61,315 nt of DNA from Candidatus Gastranaerophilales bacterium (lineage in GTDB: Bacteria; Cyanobacteriota; Vampirovibrionia; Gastranaerophilales; Gastranaerophilaceae): the NCBI GenBank assembly GCA_910588555.1, contig CAJUPC010000009.1, forward strand, positions 1-61,315, written 5' to 3'. The notes below the pieces were generated by a model. It did no database searches, was not told where the DNA came from, and saw nothing but the letters and a program-made list of their open reading frames with translations. The position numbers were made by a program, and so were the translations under genes. Every line of letters starts with the position of its first letter. The stretch's first letter is position 1. Shown one piece after another: positions 50,657 through 59,996 of the stretch.

Positions 50657-52123
50657 TTATGCTGCTAAATCTACTTTCTTTTCGATGAAATCTTTGATTT
50701 CAGGAAGTTTTAGAGGTTTATTAGGGTGAAGCATTGGTGCTGACGGACGTTTTCTGGCATCTGTGTAGCTAAAGTCATACCAGTAATGGTTATCTGTCAT
50801 AATTTTTTCAGCTAATTGTTTAACTTCCGGAGAGAAACCTGTGATTTCTTTATCTACTCCGTTTTGTTTACAGTAATCTTTCAATAAGTTTTCTGCTAAT
50901 TTGTAGAAGTTGTCATTTTTCTGAGTTGTATAAGAACCATCTTCGTTAATGTTAACTATCGGCTGATAAGCAGGTTCCGCAGGAATTTCTTCTGCTGGTG
51001 CTTCTTCTGCCGGAGCAGTTTCTTCTGTTGCTTCACCATCTGCAGGCACAACCTCTGCCGGAGCAGTTTCTTCTGTTGTTTCAACATCTGCAGGCACAGC
51101 GGTTACAGTGTCAGTTTCTTCTGCAGGAACTGTTGCTTCTGCTTTTTCTTCTGCGGGAGGTGTTGCAATAAGTAGTTCTTGTTCCTTTGCTGAAGTTTCT
51201 TCAACTTTTTCATCTTTACAGCCGCTTAATAGAGCGTATAAACCTGCTCCGATGGCAACAACACCTGCTGCGATAGCTGCGGCTTTTCCGCCTTTGCCTT
51301 TGAAGAAATTACCGATTTTAGCAAATGCACCGTTGTTTTTTGGTTTTACTTTCAATTTGCCTTGAGCACGTTCTTTAGCGATATTTTTGCCTTTAACTTT
51401 TCCTTTTACTTTATTGAAGTGTTTTTGACGTTCAGCTACCAAGCCATCTTTATATCTAGCAACCTGTTCCTCAAGCTGTTGACCTTTCAAGCCTTGTTTT
51501 TCCATAGCTTTTCTGTATGTTTCAACTTTTTCATTAATAACAGCATTACTTAATTTTTTATTGCCTTTTGTACCTGCGTTATTATTTTGATTTGTAATTT
51601 CAGAAGCCTCTTGCTGAGGAGCAATGATACCTTGAGCTGCCCCCCCCCCGAGTGGAACAATCTGACCTTTTGCAGGTAACGGATTTTCTGCTAACATTTT
51701 ACCGTATTCAGCCGCATTTGCTGATGGAAAAACTGCTGAATTTGGAACTTGTGCTGGATTACCCAATAATGGTTTTGAAGATATTTCAGTATAATTATAT
51801 CCCAAATCAATTACCTGTCTTTTACCGAATTGTCTGTCAAGAACTTCTTGCATTGATGGTAGTGACGGACGTTTATTTAAAGGTACTAATGAAGTATTAT
51901 TTTTCTGACCTGTTAATGCTTTTGAAAGTTCAGCTCTTTCCTGAGCTAAAGCTTTGCCATATTCACGACCAAATTTTTTCTTTGCGGCTTTCGCTTCATC
52001 ATGTTGTAAGCCAACAGTATAACGACCATATTGTTCAGCGACAGCGTCGCCTTTTAAACCAAAATTGTTGTTTGCATTCATTGCTCTTTCATAAGCAGCA
52101 AATTTTACATCAAATTGACTCAT
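50657..52123 (-). CDS. Phase-variable membrane-anchored protein with LysM-like C-terminus
   Basis: This is a 488-residue protein. Order: a basic helical N-terminus (~1-160), a Gly run at ~158 encoded by a 10-G tract, a Lys-rich region (~200-265), one hydrophobic segment (AAAIAAGVVAIGAGLYALLSGC, ~278-300), an acidic Ala/Glu/Pro-rich stretch with near-repeats of TAPAEEAP type (~325-390), and a C-terminal domain (DGSYTTQKNDNFYKLAENLL..., ~400-460) resembling LysM. It is probably an inner-membrane or cell-wall tethering protein. The G-run is in frame here. The LysM call is tentative. Confidence 0.65.
   Translation of the reverse strand: MSQFDVKFAAYERAMNANNNFGLKGDAVAEQYGRYTVGLQHDEAKAAKKKFGREYGKALAQERAELSKALTGQKNNTSLVPLNKRPSLPSMQEVLDRQFGKRQVIDLGYNYTEISSKPLLGNPAQVPNSAVFPSANAAEYGKMLAENPLPAKGQIVPLGGGAAQGIIAPQQEASEITNQNNNAGTKGNKKLSNAVINEKVETYRKAMEKQGLKGQQLEEQVARYKDGLVAERQKHFNKVKGKVKGKNIAKERAQGKLKVKPKNNGAFAKIGNFFKGKGGKAAAIAAGVVAIGAGLYALLSGCKDEKVEETSAKEQELLIATPPAEEKAEATVPAEETDTVTAVPADVETTEETAPAEVVPADGEATEETAPAEEAPAEEIPAEPAYQPIVNINEDGSYTTQKNDNFYKLAENLLKDYCKQNGVDKEITGFSPEVKQLAEKIMTDNHYWYDFSYTDARKRPSAPMLHPNKPLKLPEIKDFIEKKVDLAA
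51640..51649. repeat. In-frame C10/G10 tract within the membrane-anchored protein
   Basis: Ten C on + encode part of PLGGGAAQG on the minus strand. Gain or loss of one base would frameshift the protein before its membrane segment. The current length is ON. Confidence 0.75.
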
Positions 52124-52391
52124 AATTTCCCCTTTCGTGTTTTCCCCTAAATTTTTCAGGTTAATATAATCGGCACATATACTTGCCGTTTATAACAGTA
52201 TTTAAATTCTTTCCTTAAATAATTTAAATATCCCCTATGTCTTTATAAAGGATTTTTGATTTAAAAAATTGCTAATTCGCAAACATAATTATTAACATTT
52301 TGTAACATATAAAAACAGAGAACGGCTAAAAGTCGTTCTCTGTAATCTTTTCCATGTTCCAACCCAGTGTGAAAATTGGTTTAAACATTCG

Positions 52392-53567
52392 TTATTTTTT
52401 CAAAAAATCAGGTATCTCAATATTAGTAAAGCTTGGTGCTGAACTTGACATTGAAGGTCTTTTTACTTGAGTATTAGACGAAACTGATGAATTAAAAGTT
52501 CCCGCAAAGAAATCAGAAGCACTCAATTGTTTTACTTCAGTTTTTTCTTCAGGTCTTTGTGTTTTCATCTCAAATCCTGTTGCGATAACTGTAATTTGAA
52601 TTTCACCCTGAATATTTTCATTTACAGCAGTACCGATAATAACTGTAGCGTCATCATTTACTGCATCGTGAATAATATTTGCGGCATCTGAAATTTCATG
52701 TAATGTCATATCAGGTCCGCCTGTAATATTGACGATTACACCAGTTGCACCATTGATTGAAGATTCAAGCAATTGAGAGTTAATAGCGATTTCAGCAGCT
52801 TTAACTGCTCTGCCTTCACCTTGACCGCGGCCAATACCCATAAGAGCTGAGCCTGAAGCTTGCATAACGCATTTAACATCAGCAAAGTCTACGTTAATAA
52901 GTCCAGGAACTGTGATGATATCAGAGATACCTTGAACACCTCTCAACAATACTTCATCAACGATAATAAATGATTCTGTCAATGAAACTTGTCTGTCAAC
53001 AACCTGCAATAATTTATCGTTAGGAACTACGATAACCGCATCAACAGCTTCTCTAAGTTTTTCCAAACCTTGATTAGCCTGGTTTTGTCTTTTACGGCCT
53101 TCCCATGTGAAAGGTTTTGTAACAACTGCAATTGTTAAAATTCCTAATTCTTTAGCAATTTTAGCTACAACGGGAGCTGCACCTGTACCTGTTCCGCCGC
53201 CCATACCTGCAGTGATAAATACCATATCAGCGCCGTCCAAAGCTTGAGTAATTTCTTGTTGAGCTTCTTCTGCTGCTCTTTCGCCAACTGAAGGATCTCC
53301 GCCTGCGCCAAGACCTGATGTTGATTTAGAACCCAATTGAATTTTATTTTTAGTTTGACCGTATTCCAAAACTTGTAAATCTGTATTCATTAACCAGAAC
53401 TCTACACCTGAAAGTCCTGCTTTAATCATTCGGTTTACAGCATTTCCGCCGCCGCCGCCGACACCCACAACTTTAATATTAGTAGGATTTATAGGAGACC
53501 TTTGAATTTGATCATTGCTTGTTGTTTCATCTTTTCTAGCAAAGATATCTGATACGAAATTTTCCAC
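52392..53567 (-). CDS. ftsZ: Cell division protein FtsZ
   Basis: FtsZ is the tubulin-like GTPase that forms the division ring. The 391 residues are typical. It has VGVGGGGGNAVNRMI at the N-terminus, the tubulin signature ITAGMGGGTGTGAAPVVA (~100), NKLLQVVD.. and the T7 segment VDFADVKCVM, then the C-terminal peptide NIEIPDFLKK that binds SepF or other membrane tethers. It is downstream of yggS, sepF and nadK on the same strand. Confidence 0.98.
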   Translation of the reverse strand: MENFVSDIFARKDETTSNDQIQRSPINPTNIKVVGVGGGGGNAVNRMIKAGLSGVEFWLMNTDLQVLEYGQTKNKIQLGSKSTSGLGAGGDPSVGERAAEEAQQEITQALDGADMVFITAGMGGGTGTGAAPVVAKIAKELGILTIAVVTKPFTWEGRKRQNQANQGLEKLREAVDAVIVVPNDKLLQVVDRQVSLTESFIIVDEVLLRGVQGISDIITVPGLINVDFADVKCVMQASGSALMGIGRGQGEGRAVKAAEIAINSQLLESSINGATGVIVNITGGPDMTLHEISDAANIIHDAVNDDATVIIGTAVNENIQGEIQITVIATGFEMKTQRPEEKTEVKQLSASDFFAGTFNSSVSSNTQVKRPSMSSSAPSFTNIEIPDFLKK

Positions 53568-53727
53568 TATTTTTTACCTCTTTATGTAATTGTATAATTG
53601 ACTTACTGCAATAGTATAATAACATACTATTTTAAATAGAAAAAAAGTACAACAAATAATCACAAATTATGAACAAAAATTAATATAATCGTCCGTAACC
53701 CTTGTATATTAACAAATCCGGCATGCC

Positions 53728-54516
53728 TTATTTTTCATAAACTGGTGGAACAGCCCAATGCAGCTTATTTCTTAAAACAGAATAAAATTCAGAACCTTTC
53801 AATAGAGCAAGTTTAGCAATATAATCTGACTTTTCTATTACAATTTCCTTATCAAACACAAAAAACTCCTGCCCGTCAGCTGACACAGAAGCCTTGTCTT
53901 CAACACACACTGAAATTTTTTCCGATGAAGGTACAACAATCGGACGCGCCGTTAATGTATGCGGGCAAATGGGGACAATTACAAAAGCATTCAAAGACGG
54001 AGTCAAAACAGGTCCTCCTGCTGAAAGCCCGTATGCTGTTGAACCTGTCGGAGTTGCAATTATCACACCGTCAGCAAGATAATCACACACAAATTTCCCG
54101 TTAATTTTCAAAGAAAAACGAGCCGTTCTGCCTGTGTCACATCCTTTAATTACAAAATCATTCAATGCGGTATACTTTCCACTTTGAAGCATAATTCTGT
54201 TTTCTTTTGTAAACTCGTTATTCAATATTTTTTCAACTGCACAATCAATATTTTCCTTGCAAGCCTGCGACAAAAACCCCAATCTGCCTAGATTAATCCC
54301 GAAAATCGGAGTTTGAAATCTTGCATAAAACCTTGCAGTTTTCAAAATCGTACCGTCACCGCCGATAACAAAAACAAAATCAAATCCTTCTTTTAATTCA
54401 TCAATATTCAAAACTTCTGCTACAATTCCCTTGTTTAAAAGAGTTTTATAAAGTTTATCTTTAACCTCAACGGAATGAGAGATTTCTTGGTTATAGCAAA
54501 TTGCAAAGTATTTCAT
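53728..54516 (-). CDS. nadK: NAD kinase
   Basis: NadK phosphorylates NAD to NADP. The start is set at MKYFAICYN (54516), giving 262 residues; an upstream ATG (54564) would add a hydrophobic 16-residue extension and lacks a site. Landmarks are VIGGDGTILKTARFY, NLGRLGFLSQ, ALNDFVIKG, ADGVIIATPTGSTAYGLSAGG and IVPICPHTLTARPIVVP. It sits between sepF and ftsZ. Confidence 0.93.
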   Translation of the reverse strand: MKYFAICYNQEISHSVEVKDKLYKTLLNKGIVAEVLNIDELKEGFDFVFVIGGDGTILKTARFYARFQTPIFGINLGRLGFLSQACKENIDCAVEKILNNEFTKENRIMLQSGKYTALNDFVIKGCDTGRTARFSLKINGKFVCDYLADGVIIATPTGSTAYGLSAGGPVLTPSLNAFVIVPICPHTLTARPIVVPSSEKISVCVEDKASVSADGQEFFVFDKEIVIEKSDYIAKLALLKGSEFYSVLRNKLHWAVPPVYEK

Positions 54517-54610
54517 AGCAAAATGAATATAACATAATATATAAAAAAATAAAAGAGGACACATTGTGTCCTCATATTCAACTATCTCTCTTTCTCATAT
54601 TATTCTAATT

Positions 54611-55114
54611 CTATTGAAGAGGAGCTCTCCACAAAGAATCATTAAATTTATTTTGATTAGCAGTAACATCAACAGACAAAGTTACGTTGCTAGGTGTAAA
54701 TACAAATACTAAATCACCGACTTTTTGAGGTTTGCCGTCAAGAGCATGAGCTGCACCGCAAACAAAGTCAATTGTTCTTTGTGACTGTTCTTTATCTAAA
54801 AGATGAAGGTTTAAAACGATAGTTTTTCTGTTTCTCAAATGCTGAACAATTTGTGCTGCATCTTCAAAAGAGCGAGGTTCCATAACTTTTACTTCATAGC
54901 CTTTGCTAATACTTGGATGACTAACTATTTTCATTTCATTTGATTTATCAGCTACAGGCTGGTATGAATAAGAAGGTTCTAAAGCCAAATTGTCTTGTAT
55001 CGGATAATCTTCATCAATTTCCTGAGCCATTTCATCGAAAATTGTTTCTCTAGGTTCAAAACCTTTTACTAAAAAATCTACTACTGATCTAATTTTGTCT
55101 GTTACTACTGCCAC
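54611..55114 (-). CDS. sepF: Cell division protein SepF
   Basis: SepF bundles FtsZ and tethers it to the membrane. The 167-residue protein has an amphipathic N-terminal helix (SVVDFLVKGFE), an acidic linker and the SepF domain (VMEPRSFEDAAQIVQHLRNRKTIVLNLHLLDKEQSQRTIDFVCGAAHALDG broken across ~85-135; ends FVFTPSNVTLS). SepF replaces FtsA/ZipA in cyanobacteria and Gram-positives. Order yggS-sepF is the conserved arrangement in those phyla. Confidence 0.95.
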   Translation of the reverse strand: MAVVTDKIRSVVDFLVKGFEPRETIFDEMAQEIDEDYPIQDNLALEPSYSYQPVADKSNEMKIVSHPSISKGYEVKVMEPRSFEDAAQIVQHLRNRKTIVLNLHLLDKEQSQRTIDFVCGAAHALDGKPQKVGDLVFVFTPSNVTLSVDVTANQNKFNDSLWRAPLQ

Positions 55115-55135
55115 CGTTTTTCCTCCGTTTTTATC

Positions 55136-55804
55136 TTACTTAAATAGTTTTCTGCCAATTCTTAACATTGTTGCACCGTATTTAACTGCTGTTTTATAGT
55201 CCTGACTCATTCCCATAGACAACTCTCTCAACTCACAGTCAAACCTTTTTTCCAAATCATTTTTCAAATCTGCCATTTGCTGAAACAGTTTTTTTAGTTC
55301 ACTTTCATCGGCTCCTAAAGGAGTCATATTCATCAAACCTGCAATATTTATCGCTGGAAGTTCGTTTATCGAGGTGAAAATTTCGTAAATTTCGTCTTTA
55401 AAAAATCCGTATTTTTGTTCTTCCTGTGCAATATTAATTTGCAGAAGAATATTTTGGACTTTTTCTTGAATTTGAGCTTCATCCGACACTGCTTTTGCAA
55501 GTTTTAGCGAATCCACGGAATGAATATAATCAAAATTTGCAACAACTTTTTTAACTTTATTTGTTTGAAGATGTCCTATAAAATGAAATTTTGAAGACTC
55601 TCTTATTTCCGCGGGAAGACTTTGTATCTTCTCAACTGCCTCAATCACTCTGGCTTCGGCGAAATTTCTTAACCCGGCATTATATGCCTCAATTATTGCT
55701 GTTTCGTCGAAATACTTTGTAACTGCAATGATATTTGGTTTATAAGGTGCAATATCTTCCTGTATTTGTAAAAGATTTTTGTTAACTGTCTCCTGCATAA
55801 TCAT
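55136..55804 (-). CDS. PLP homeostasis protein YggS/PROSC
   Basis: This pyridoxal-phosphate-binding protein of the alanine-racemase-like barrel fold keeps free PLP low. The start is set at ATG 55804 (GAGGAAAG eight to fifteen bases upstream), giving 222 residues. Landmarks are NIIAVTKYFDETAIIEAYNAG (PLP Lys), FHFIGHLQTNKVKKVV, HSVDSLKLAKAV, NIAQEEQKYGF and LSMGMSQDYKTAVKYGATMLRIGR. It directly precedes sepF. Confidence 0.95.
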   Translation of the reverse strand: MIMQETVNKNLLQIQEDIAPYKPNIIAVTKYFDETAIIEAYNAGLRNFAEARVIEAVEKIQSLPAEIRESSKFHFIGHLQTNKVKKVVANFDYIHSVDSLKLAKAVSDEAQIQEKVQNILLQINIAQEEQKYGFFKDEIYEIFTSINELPAINIAGLMNMTPLGADESELKKLFQQMADLKNDLEKRFDCELRELSMGMSQDYKTAVKYGATMLRIGRKLFK

Positions 55805-56156
55805 CTTTCCTCTACAAGAAGTTGAATACATTATTAATTGTACTCTATACATCATTGCTGGACAACTTTTTTATATTTCCCTGTTTCTTTCTTCTTTTTT
55901 TCTCCCCAAAACCATGATGATGACATGATTTCAGCCTAATTAACATTTCTTCAAGATTGGTTAATATTTTGTAATATTGTCAGATTTAGGGCATGCCTTT
56001 TAGAAATTTTGGCATGCTTTTGATGTACATAATTAGAATAAACTATATTATTTGAAAATTTATCCTTTAAATGCATGATATTTTATAAGAATAAAGGACT
56101 CAAACGAGTCCTTTTAATTTCTTTAAAATATTAACGGAATGTGTCGGCTTAAGCGG
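55805..56156. other. Intergenic region with two hairpins
   Basis: This stretch of about 350 nt has no gene. It contains a GCATGCC/GGCATGC hairpin with a T-run at about 55991-56020 and the methyltransferase terminator at 56090-56117 (AAAGGACTC-AAAC-GAGTCCTTTT). Confidence 0.55.
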
Positions 56157-57026
56157 CTACGCTCCCTTTTGGAATATCATCACATATTCATGCTTGAAGA
56201 TAAAGAAGCCGCCTGCGAGCGCTCTGTAACGCCACAAGTTTGCGGTTTTGCCTTTTGCACGTTCGTTGCCTTGAATATCTTTTACAATAATGCCTTTAAG
56301 CTTAAAGCCTAAATTCATCATTTTTGCCATACATTCAAAACCTAACGGCTGAACTTCCGAATTTTTGTAGCTGTCACCGATAATTAACGCAGCAAATCTG
56401 CCTTTTTCAAGTTTGTCATAACCGTTTTTGGCAACTTTCCCAAACAATTCATAAAATTCTTCGGTAGATTCACAATTTGATAAATCTTCTTTTTTATCAG
56501 AAAACTTAATAATATCGTCATAAGGCGGATGAAGAATTAAGAATTGCGCTTTTTCTTCGCCCATAATATCAAGACTTGCCTGAATTTTATCTCCGATTTC
56601 TTCAGACGCCGAGTCACCACAAATTACTCTGACATCTGTTACAAGTTGTTTAGGAGTAAATTTTTCCGATACTTTTTCAGCAAGTTCGTCTTTAAGCTCA
56701 ACACCGATACAGCGTCTGCCCATATTTATTGCTTCAATACCCGACGTTCCCGAGCCGAAAAACAAGTCAAGAACAACATCACCTTTTTTAGTAAAGCGTT
56801 CATAAAGCTGCTGCGCAATTTGCGGAATGTAGTTTCCATGGTACTCATTAGAGTGTCCGCCTTCTTTCAAACGGTTAGGAAATTCCCACAAAGTATCTGT
56901 TTTAACATGGTCATAAGCTTTCCAGTTATTCAAATCAATATCACTGTACTTTGTAGTTTTGACAGGTTTTACTACCTGTAAATCAGCTTTCTTTAACGGT
57001 TTTAATTTTGTGTTTGTTCTTGCCAA
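56157..57026 (-). CDS. Orphan DNA methyltransferase (N4/N6-type)
   Basis: This 289-residue methyltransferase has a SAM-binding motif I DLFFGSGTSGIEA (~90) with RRCIGVELKDE, and motif IV LHPPYDDI (~188) in the place of D/S/N-PPY, so cytosine-N4 or adenine-N6 chemistry is likely. The motif order I then IV is as in alpha/gamma-type enzymes. No restriction endonuclease or specificity subunit is adjacent; it may be an orphan regulatory methylase. The specificity is unknown. Confidence 0.8.
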   Translation of the reverse strand: MARTNTKLKPLKKADLQVVKPVKTTKYSDIDLNNWKAYDHVKTDTLWEFPNRLKEGGHSNEYHGNYIPQIAQQLYERFTKKGDVVLDLFFGSGTSGIEAINMGRRCIGVELKDELAEKVSEKFTPKQLVTDVRVICGDSASEEIGDKIQASLDIMGEEKAQFLILHPPYDDIIKFSDKKEDLSNCESTEEFYELFGKVAKNGYDKLEKGRFAALIIGDSYKNSEVQPLGFECMAKMMNLGFKLKGIIVKDIQGNERAKGKTANLWRYRALAGGFFIFKHEYVMIFQKGA

Positions 57027-57137
57027 GTCTATAATCTCCCTATAATCTTTTACTGTATCTTATAGAAATGTTTCAAATTTGTAATCAAACATTTAGATGA
57101 ATTTATTTTTGTTGTAGATTGAAAAAGAGATGGAGGT

Positions 57138-58163
57138 ATGATGTTCGAGGGAACATTCACACTAAGTAATTTTTATATGATAGCGGGCTTTTTGCTCTCA
57201 ATGTACGCCTGCGTATCAAACGATATTATACAAACACTTGGAACATTTTTAAGTGCAAACAAACAAACCCCGTTCTATTGGTTGTGGGCATATTCTGCAA
57301 TAATACTTATTTTAACAATAGGAATAGGTTGGTATGTAAATGACGGAGATATGTCGTTCGGACTTTTAACACGAATTCCTGTTACAGAGCATTTTACATT
57401 TTTGTACCTTCTGCCGCCGATAATTCTTATACTTTTGACAAGGTGGGGAATTCCTGTTGCAACGACTTTTTTGGTACTAAGCGTATTTTCGGTAAGCGAT
57501 GTTTCTGTTATTTGGATGATGCTTACCAAATCAGTTCTCGGATATGTAATTGCATTTATTGCGGCAATTGTTATCTATAATATCATCGGGCGTCCCGTTG
57601 AAAGATATTTTTACTATACTCAAAAACGCTCCGGAAATGAAAAAATTTCCAAATGGTGGATGGTCGCAAAATGGATTTCAACAGCATTCATCTGGTCGCA
57701 ATGGTTAATGCAGGACTCTGCAAAATTGTTTGTGTATCTTCCGAGAAAAGCTTCTTTCGGCGAATTAATTTTTGTTCTGGTATGTTTTGTAGGTTATCTC
57801 GGAATTTTAACTTATCAACGCGGCGGAGATATTCAAAAAATCGTCAAAATGAAAACAAATGTTCAAGACCCGCGTTCTGCAACGATTATTGACATAATTT
57901 ATGCGTCATTATTATTGTATTTTATTAATTTAAATAATGTTCCAATGTCAACAACATGGGTGTTTATAGGTCTGCTGGCAGGCCGCGAAGTCGCACTTTA
58001 CCAGAGATTGAGATTTGAATCTCCGAAAAAAATGTATAAACATATTATTAAAGACCTGTACAAAGTTACATTGGGCTTGATTGTATCAATTGTGGTTGTC
58101 GTATTGCTTACACAGTTTGATGCGGTTAAACAATTTTTCTTCTCACACTTTATGGGGGCTTAA
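57138..58163 (+). CDS. Polytopic membrane protein, PiT-like
   Basis: This 341-residue protein has eight to ten hydrophobic helices. SNDIIQTLGTFLSANKQTPFYW near the start and RWGIPVATTFLVLSVFS resemble the NDAANAIGT and (W/R)GIPVSTTHA segments of PiT phosphate transporters, but the second half differs (SQWLMQDSAKLFVYLPR). I would call it a distant PiT-related transporter of unknown substrate. An alternative start is the next Met (57141). The gene stops in overlap with the mutL ATG. Confidence 0.6.
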   Translation: MMFEGTFTLSNFYMIAGFLLSMYACVSNDIIQTLGTFLSANKQTPFYWLWAYSAIILILTIGIGWYVNDGDMSFGLLTRIPVTEHFTFLYLLPPIILILLTRWGIPVATTFLVLSVFSVSDVSVIWMMLTKSVLGYVIAFIAAIVIYNIIGRPVERYFYYTQKRSGNEKISKWWMVAKWISTAFIWSQWLMQDSAKLFVYLPRKASFGELIFVLVCFVGYLGILTYQRGGDIQKIVKMKTNVQDPRSATIIDIIYASLLLYFINLNNVPMSTTWVFIGLLAGREVALYQRLRFESPKKMYKHIIKDLYKVTLGLIVSIVVVVLLTQFDAVKQFFFSHFMGA

Positions 58164-59926
58164 TGGCAAGAATTAAACAACTTTCAAAACATTTAATAAA
58201 CCAGATTGCGGCAGGTGAAGTTATTGAACGACCTGCTTCTGTTGTAAAAGAGCTTGTTGAAAACTCAATAGATGCAGGCTCAACAAAAGTAAGCATTGAA
58301 ATAAATAACGAATGCCGTGATATAAGAGTTGCCGATAACGGCTGCGGAATTCATCCTGATGACATTATGCTCGCGTTTTCAAAACACGCAACAAGCAAAA
58401 TTGCAACAGATGAAGATTTATTTGATATTCATACTTTAGGGTTCAGAGGCGAAGCTTTATCAAGTATTATTTCAATTTCAAAACTCACTTGTACAACAAG
58501 AACAAAAGAGTTTGAAACAGGGACAAGAGTTAAGTGCGAAAATTCCGAAGTTAAATACGCAGAAACAGGCTGTGCCATAGGCACAATTATGGATATCAAA
58601 GATTTGTTTTACAATCTTCCTGCACGTTTGAAATTTTTAAAAAGTTCCAACACCGAATTTTCATACATTCAAGAACTTGTTCAATCAATTGCTTTAGCAC
58701 ATCCCGAATGTTCATTGGAATTAAAAAAGAACGGCAAAACAGTTTTAAAAACTTCCGGACAAAATAATCTTCTACAAACAATTAAAGAAGTTTACTCTGC
58801 TGATGTAATCTCAAATTTAAAAGAAGTTTTGAAAACCGACAACCTTTCTGGGTTAAAGATTTCAGGCTACGTAAGTACGCCGAATTATACACGTTCAAGC
58901 AAAAAAAGTTATCATATTTATATTAATTCAAGAACGGTCAAATGTCCGATTTTTCAAAAATCAATTGATACCGCATACAAAAGCCTTATTGCAAGCGGAA
59001 AATATCCGTTTGTTGTGTTAAATTTGGAGCTTCCGCCTTCTGACGTTGACGTAAATGTTCACCCGACAAAAAAAGAAGTTCGTTATAAAAACACAAATCA
59101 AATTTTCAACTTTATCTATTCGGCAATTCATGCGGGGCTTTCCAACTTTGTAGAACGCCAGCAGCCAACTCAAGGTCCTATAGAGCCGGTGCAGTTTGCT
59201 AACAACAATATTGTTGATTTTGTCCAGCCTAAGCTTGAACAATCGGAAGAAATCATTTTTGACAAACCGGATGACACAATTTATGTGACTGATAAACAAA
59301 TTGCAAAAATGTCTGAAGAAACTCCTGCTGCACAAAAACAATTCTTTGTACCTGTTGAAAAAGAGACAGAACCGGAAGAAAATATTATAGGTCAATACAA
59401 AAATACTTACATTCTTGTTGAAAAAGAAGACGGACTGGAAATTGTCGACCAGCACATCGCAGAAGAAAGATATATATATGAAAAATTAATGTCTGAAAAG
59501 AATATTGTTTCTCAAATGCTTTTTGTATCGGATGTTATAGAAGTTTCAAGTTCGGAAGCTGAACTTATTAAAGAAAATATAGATAAATTTGAAAAGTTCG
59601 GATTTGGAATTGAATTTTTAAAAGAAAATGAACTTATTTTCAAAAAAGTTCCTCAAATGATTGCAAAAGTAAATCCGCAAGAAATTTTAGCTGATATATT
59701 AGAAAATATTGACGGCAATATAGACCGCTTGGAAGAAAAAATTCTTATAACAACATCTTGTAAAGCTTCCGTTAAAGCGGGTCAAAAGCTTTCAACATGG
59801 CAAATGCAGGAGATTATAAAAAAATGGCGTACAACAAAAATGCCATATACCTGCCCTCACGGCCGTCCGGTAGTAAAATTTTTCCCGCACAAAGAGATTG
59901 CGGCATTTTTCCAGAGAAACGCATAA
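58163..59926 (+). CDS. mutL: DNA mismatch repair protein MutL
   Basis: MutL couples mismatch recognition to nicking or excision. The 587 residues are typical. The N-terminal GHKL ATPase has IAAGEVIERPASVVKELVENS, DNGCGI, GFRGEALSSI and a KKEVRYKN segment. The C-terminal domain has DQHIAEERYIYE, which fits the endonuclease DQHA(X)2E(X)4E motif with Ile for Ala, plus SCKASVKAG and CPHGRP. It therefore probably has endonuclease activity, as in bacteria lacking MutH. It overlaps the previous gene by one base. Confidence 0.96.
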   Translation: MARIKQLSKHLINQIAAGEVIERPASVVKELVENSIDAGSTKVSIEINNECRDIRVADNGCGIHPDDIMLAFSKHATSKIATDEDLFDIHTLGFRGEALSSIISISKLTCTTRTKEFETGTRVKCENSEVKYAETGCAIGTIMDIKDLFYNLPARLKFLKSSNTEFSYIQELVQSIALAHPECSLELKKNGKTVLKTSGQNNLLQTIKEVYSADVISNLKEVLKTDNLSGLKISGYVSTPNYTRSSKKSYHIYINSRTVKCPIFQKSIDTAYKSLIASGKYPFVVLNLELPPSDVDVNVHPTKKEVRYKNTNQIFNFIYSAIHAGLSNFVERQQPTQGPIEPVQFANNNIVDFVQPKLEQSEEIIFDKPDDTIYVTDKQIAKMSEETPAAQKQFFVPVEKETEPEENIIGQYKNTYILVEKEDGLEIVDQHIAEERYIYEKLMSEKNIVSQMLFVSDVIEVSSSEAELIKENIDKFEKFGFGIEFLKENELIFKKVPQMIAKVNPQEILADILENIDGNIDRLEEKILITTSCKASVKAGQKLSTWQMQEIIKKWRTTKMPYTCPHGRPVVKFFPHKEIAAFFQRNA

Positions 59927-59996
59927 ATATTATAGTGAAAAAAAGCCCGTCATAGTGACGGGCAAAGAATGAATGAATTTCGCTATTAGCGAAAAT

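Noticed and set aside
53440..53465. GCC repeat in the ftsZ region as a slippage tract
   Set aside because: It encodes the conserved GGGGGN loop of FtsZ, which must stay in frame.
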